Of a DNA stretch of 64,000 nucleotides, positions 61,826 to 64,000 are shown in pieces. The stretch is from Nanobdellota archaeon (lineage in GTDB: Archaea > Nanoarchaeota > Nanoarchaeia > Woesearchaeales > GW2011-AR9). The notes below the pieces were generated by a model. It searched no databases. It was not told the DNA's origin and saw only the letters and a list, made by a program, of their open reading frames with translations. Numbering within the stretch: the first letter of the stretch is position 1; every line of letters starts with the position of its first letter. The position numbers and the translations under genes were made by a program. The DNA lies in assembly GCA_002687775.1 (NCBI GenBank), contig NZBF01000018.1, positions 1 to 64,000 of the forward strand. Direction: 5' to 3'.

Positions 61826-62515
61826 ATGTTTATGAACAAAGTACGAGCAATTCTAGCAGATATTGATGGCACATTAACAACTGGTGGAGATTTGACCAGC
61901 GTTAATCGTTTGTTAAAAGATAAAATATGGATAGCAAGAGCGCGAGGAATAAAATTTAATTTAGCTTCAGGACGTCGATATGCTGAGCAGGAAGCGTATC
62001 GCGATATTATTCTTTCTCCACATTCAGCTATTGAAGGGGAAGGAATCTTGTATGAAGGATCTTGTTTACGTATGTATGGTAGTGATGAAGTACATTATCT
62101 TGGTGGTTTGACCCGCGATCAGTTAGATGAAATTGATAGGTTTGTAGCACACTTTGTGGATGGTATGGTACCACAGAGAGATAATCATTTATATGAAACA
62201 GTGACTGGGTATGAAACGCCATCATTTCAAGAATCAGGTAAAACTGATTATGGGCTTCTTGAGCGTACATTTAAAGTAGTGAAACCAGTAGTTGAAGCAT
62301 TATATCCTGTTGATGTTTGTATGTCAGCTGATGCTATCGATATCATGGCGAAAGGAGTTACGAAAGCATTACCTACTGTTCGGTATTCTGAAATCACCGG
62401 CATTCCATTATCTGAAATGGCCGTTTTCTGTGATTCTGGCAACGACATGCCAATGGCACAAGTTGTTGGAGAAGCTGGAGGACTTGTTGTGTATGTTGGG
62501 AATAGGAGTGATTAG
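61826..62515 (+). CDS. HAD-superfamily (Cof-type) phosphatase
   Basis: 229 residues from the ATG at 61826 (61832 is also possible); a TTG at 61793 is in frame but a TTTTTAAG box about 27 bases before 61826 favours the later start. Motif I is ADIDGTLTTGG (D12, D14), a Lys lies in MAKGVTKALP and motif IV is CDSGNDMPMA, as in sugar-phosphate phosphatases. The frame ends in TAG, but protein-like sequence continues behind it in the same frame, so the product may be truncated. Confidence 0.75.
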   Translation: MFMNKVRAILADIDGTLTTGGDLTSVNRLLKDKIWIARARGIKFNLASGRRYAEQEAYRDIILSPHSAIEGEGILYEGSCLRMYGSDEVHYLGGLTRDQLDEIDRFVAHFVDGMVPQRDNHLYETVTGYETPSFQESGKTDYGLLERTFKVVKPVVEALYPVDVCMSADAIDIMAKGVTKALPTVRYSEITGIPLSEMAVFCDSGNDMPMAQVVGEAGGLVVYVGNRSD

Positions 62516-62614
62516 AGGGACATTGTAAGAGAATTTGAACATTATTTTATTCCTGGAGTACTAGGACCGCTTGGTTCTGTTGCGGGATTAGTACACATAT
62601 TAGGGGGACAGTAA
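62516..62614 (+). pseudogene. Coding-like continuation of the HAD phosphatase past an in-frame TAG
   Basis: The same frame stays open for 32 residues after the TAG at 62513-62515 and reads RDIVREFEHYFIPGVLGPLG, then SVAGLVHILGGQ, ending TAA one base before the next ATG. The sequence fits a HAD C-terminus. TAG is used as a normal stop elsewhere in the window (9371, 11686, 20512). Either a nonsense change or error, or read-through. Confidence 0.5.
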
Positions 62615-62615
62615 T

Positions 62616-63494
62616 ATGGCAAGTGATTATGAAGTCTTGAGGGCAGGAAGTACACCATTAGAAGGACCAGGCATGGCACGGGCAAGATTTCAATTTGTTG
62701 AAGGGCTGTGTGCAGCAGATCCTGAGCAGCCAGGAAGATCGAGAAGAGTTGGAAATTATTTAGAAACAGTTATTGCTCCCATGTTAGCTGACCGAACGCT
62801 TAGTGATGGATCGGATGGACGCATTGATGATAGAAAATTACGAGTTCACCGCATTGAGTTAACAAAGCCAAGAACGTTGAAGGTTGCATTAGGTGTTTCA
62901 CATTATTTAGCATTTAGAGAACCATTTGATAGGGAAGATCATGAAAATGGAGCATTGCAAGAACGTGGAGAAAGAGATTTTGAAGACCCATGGGCATATT
63001 TTCCAAGAAACCCTGGAGTTGCTGGATTAGTTGTTTCTGGTGAAGGATCAGTTTTCTTAGGAGCTCGTGTCAGTCCTGATGAGACAGGTCAATTGAATGC
63101 CGTTGCCGGTCACTTGACATATAGAGATAATATTCATAGGGTGGATTTAATCAGAGAACTGGCGGACGAGCTTCTTGAAGAAATGGGGATTTACGCTGTT
63201 GATGTTAATCACGCGCGATTTGTTGGCGCCTATGGTCATCCGTTACGAGGAGATTTTGATTTTACATTTATTGTTCGGACAAAATTATCTAATGAATATT
63301 TCTTAGGAGATGCATGGAAAGAACGGAGAACAAAAGAAGAACATGAATCATTGGTTGAATTGGCAACTATGAATGATGTGCAATGGTTACTTGACCTTGG
63401 TCATTTGTCTGGGTCTCAAAGAAAAGAAAAAATCATGTATTCAACACGTGGTGCATTGTTGAGTTTGAATGGGACTGATTTTGAATCTATCTAA
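62616..63494 (+). CDS. Nudix-fold protein with divergent box
   Basis: 292 residues. A Nudix-like core spans about 130-235: GVAGLVVSGEGSVFLGAR, then AGHLTYRD and ELADELLEEMGI. The last resembles the REUxEE helix with Arg replaced by Asp. An N-terminal domain of about 120 residues is unrecognised. Hydrolysis of a nucleotide-linked sugar is plausible given the neighbouring Nudix fusion protein, but an altered box leaves activity uncertain. It meets the next gene head-on with 8 bases overlap. Confidence 0.6.
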   Translation: MASDYEVLRAGSTPLEGPGMARARFQFVEGLCAADPEQPGRSRRVGNYLETVIAPMLADRTLSDGSDGRIDDRKLRVHRIELTKPRTLKVALGVSHYLAFREPFDREDHENGALQERGERDFEDPWAYFPRNPGVAGLVVSGEGSVFLGARVSPDETGQLNAVAGHLTYRDNIHRVDLIRELADELLEEMGIYAVDVNHARFVGAYGHPLRGDFDFTFIVRTKLSNEYFLGDAWKERRTKEEHESLVELATMNDVQWLLDLGHLSGSQRKEKIMYSTRGALLSLNGTDFESI

Positions 63495-64000
63495 ACCTAA
63501 TTCTAGCCACGCGCCAAGCATATTGGAATCCAAATTTGGCTAGTTGCATCTTGCTCGAATCTAACTTTGACGTACCATGTTTTCTATAATTATATTGATA
63601 CCCAATTTCTTTAATTCGAAAATTTTCCTTCTTCGCTTGATGGCAAAATTCAATGAAATATTCACCAAATCCATTAGCAGGGAATGGGATCATTTGGAAT
63701 ACTTCCTTTCTCACAGCGCAGAAACCAGAAGTGTAATCACGTACATGAAAACCTAATAAGAGAGAAGTGTACACATTAAACGCGTAACTTGCAAATCCTC
63801 TCCACATAGCTCGGTTATCTGCACCGCCTTCCGCGTATCTGCTTCCAATAGCAATGTCGTGCCACTGTGTTTGTTCGACTAATCTTGGAAGATCTTCTGG
63901 TGGCAGACCTAAATCACAATCCATCCAGGCGATTATATCTCCTTTAGCTTCATGTACACCACGTGCTAATGCAGATGCTAATCCGCGCTCAGTCATACGA
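63487..64000 (-). CDS. GT2 dolichyl-phosphate sugar synthase-like protein, partial
   Basis: 169 residues are visible from an internal Met (63996); the frame is open to the window edge, so the true N-terminus is missing. It shows RGLASALARGVHEAKGD, the metal-binding MDCDLG region, GSRYAEGGADNR and DYTSGFCAVRK, typical GT2 dolichyl-phosphate sugar synthase landmarks. The C-terminal part is short, without membrane helices. Part of the glycan locus. Confidence 0.82.
   Translation of the reverse strand, partial: RMTERGLASALARGVHEAKGDIIAWMDCDLGLPPEDLPRLVEQTQWHDIAIGSRYAEGGADNRAMWRGFASYAFNVYTSLLLGFHVRDYTSGFCAVRKEVFQMIPFPANGFGEYFIEFCHQAKKENFRIKEIGYQYNYRKHGTSKLDSSKMQLAKFGFQYAWRVARIRFR

Noticed and set aside
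62513..62515. Pyrrolysine codon
   Set aside because: TAG ends other genes in the window (9371, 11686, 20512) and no Pyl machinery is visible, so nonsense change or error is the simpler reading.
1..64000. A CRISPR array or cas genes
   Set aside because: No regularly spaced direct repeats and no Cas motifs were found.

Overview
The window is archaeal DNA. It carries ribosomal protein L21e, RNA polymerase subunit F (Rpb4) and DUF655 in their usual archaeal order, the archaeal-type prolyl-tRNA synthetase, Elp3, RadB, an Nre DNA-repair protein, an MBF1 factor and two AglB-type oligosaccharyltransferases. Many first genes have a TATA-like box (TTTATAAA, TTTATATA) 25-30 bases before the start codon, which suggests leaderless transcripts. 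Genes inside operons instead show Shine-Dalgarno GGAG or overlap as ATGA/TAATG. The DNA is AT-rich and tightly packed. A DPANN-like (Woesearchaeota/Pacearchaeota-type) archaeon is my best guess, but that placement is inference; there is no rRNA in the window.

Layout. 0-2 kb: hairpin-rich DNA, a very AT-rich HExxH protein and a tyrosine recombinase. 2-3.7 kb: DHH phosphoesterase and small membrane proteins. 3.7-8.3 kb (minus): an operon of mostly unknown genes, including a pentapeptide-repeat/Fis-HTH fusion. 8.4-9.9 kb: an AbrB-PhoU-like regulator and a small gene, each behind the same palindrome. 9.9-20 kb: mainly housekeeping (Nre, FHA protein, DUF655-RpoF-L21e, a frameshifted Tat-exported protein, a YVTN surface protein, Elp3, ProS). 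20.5-29.3 kb: a Ser/Thr kinase divergent from an operon of small AbrB protein, AAA+ (MoxR-like) ATPase, a 19-residue-repeat solenoid protein, several unknown proteins and a metallopeptidase-VWA protein. 29.3-36 kb: RadB, patatin, GT-C and GT2 glycosyltransferases, a thioredoxin-like protein, MBF1. 36-42.5 kb: tandem AglB genes and a third, broken one butting against a broken FolC. 43.3-44.4 kb: a convergent PIN/ribbon-helix-helix pair. 44.5-64 kb: a glycan locus of nucleotidyl- and glycosyltransferases, methyltransferases, an aminotransferase and a four-domain sugar-nucleotide fusion enzyme.

The best candidate for an undescribed system is the kinase/AAA+/VWA operon at 20.5-29.3 kb together with the 3.7-8.3 kb operon. 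Five otherwise dissimilar proteins, four in the first operon and one in the second, share one N-terminal tag of about 12 residues (consensus SELIDGDIVEVD). Both operons also encode a beta-solenoid protein. I read the tag as a shared docking or targeting signal for the AAA+/VWA machine, with kinase and FHA protein as possible regulators; that is a hypothesis.

Other notable items are two copies of a roughly 100-nt element with perfect terminal stems (structured RNA or MITE), two short regulatory repeats next to promoters, and several genes interrupted by a single stop or frameshift, which may be sequence errors, real decay or recoding.
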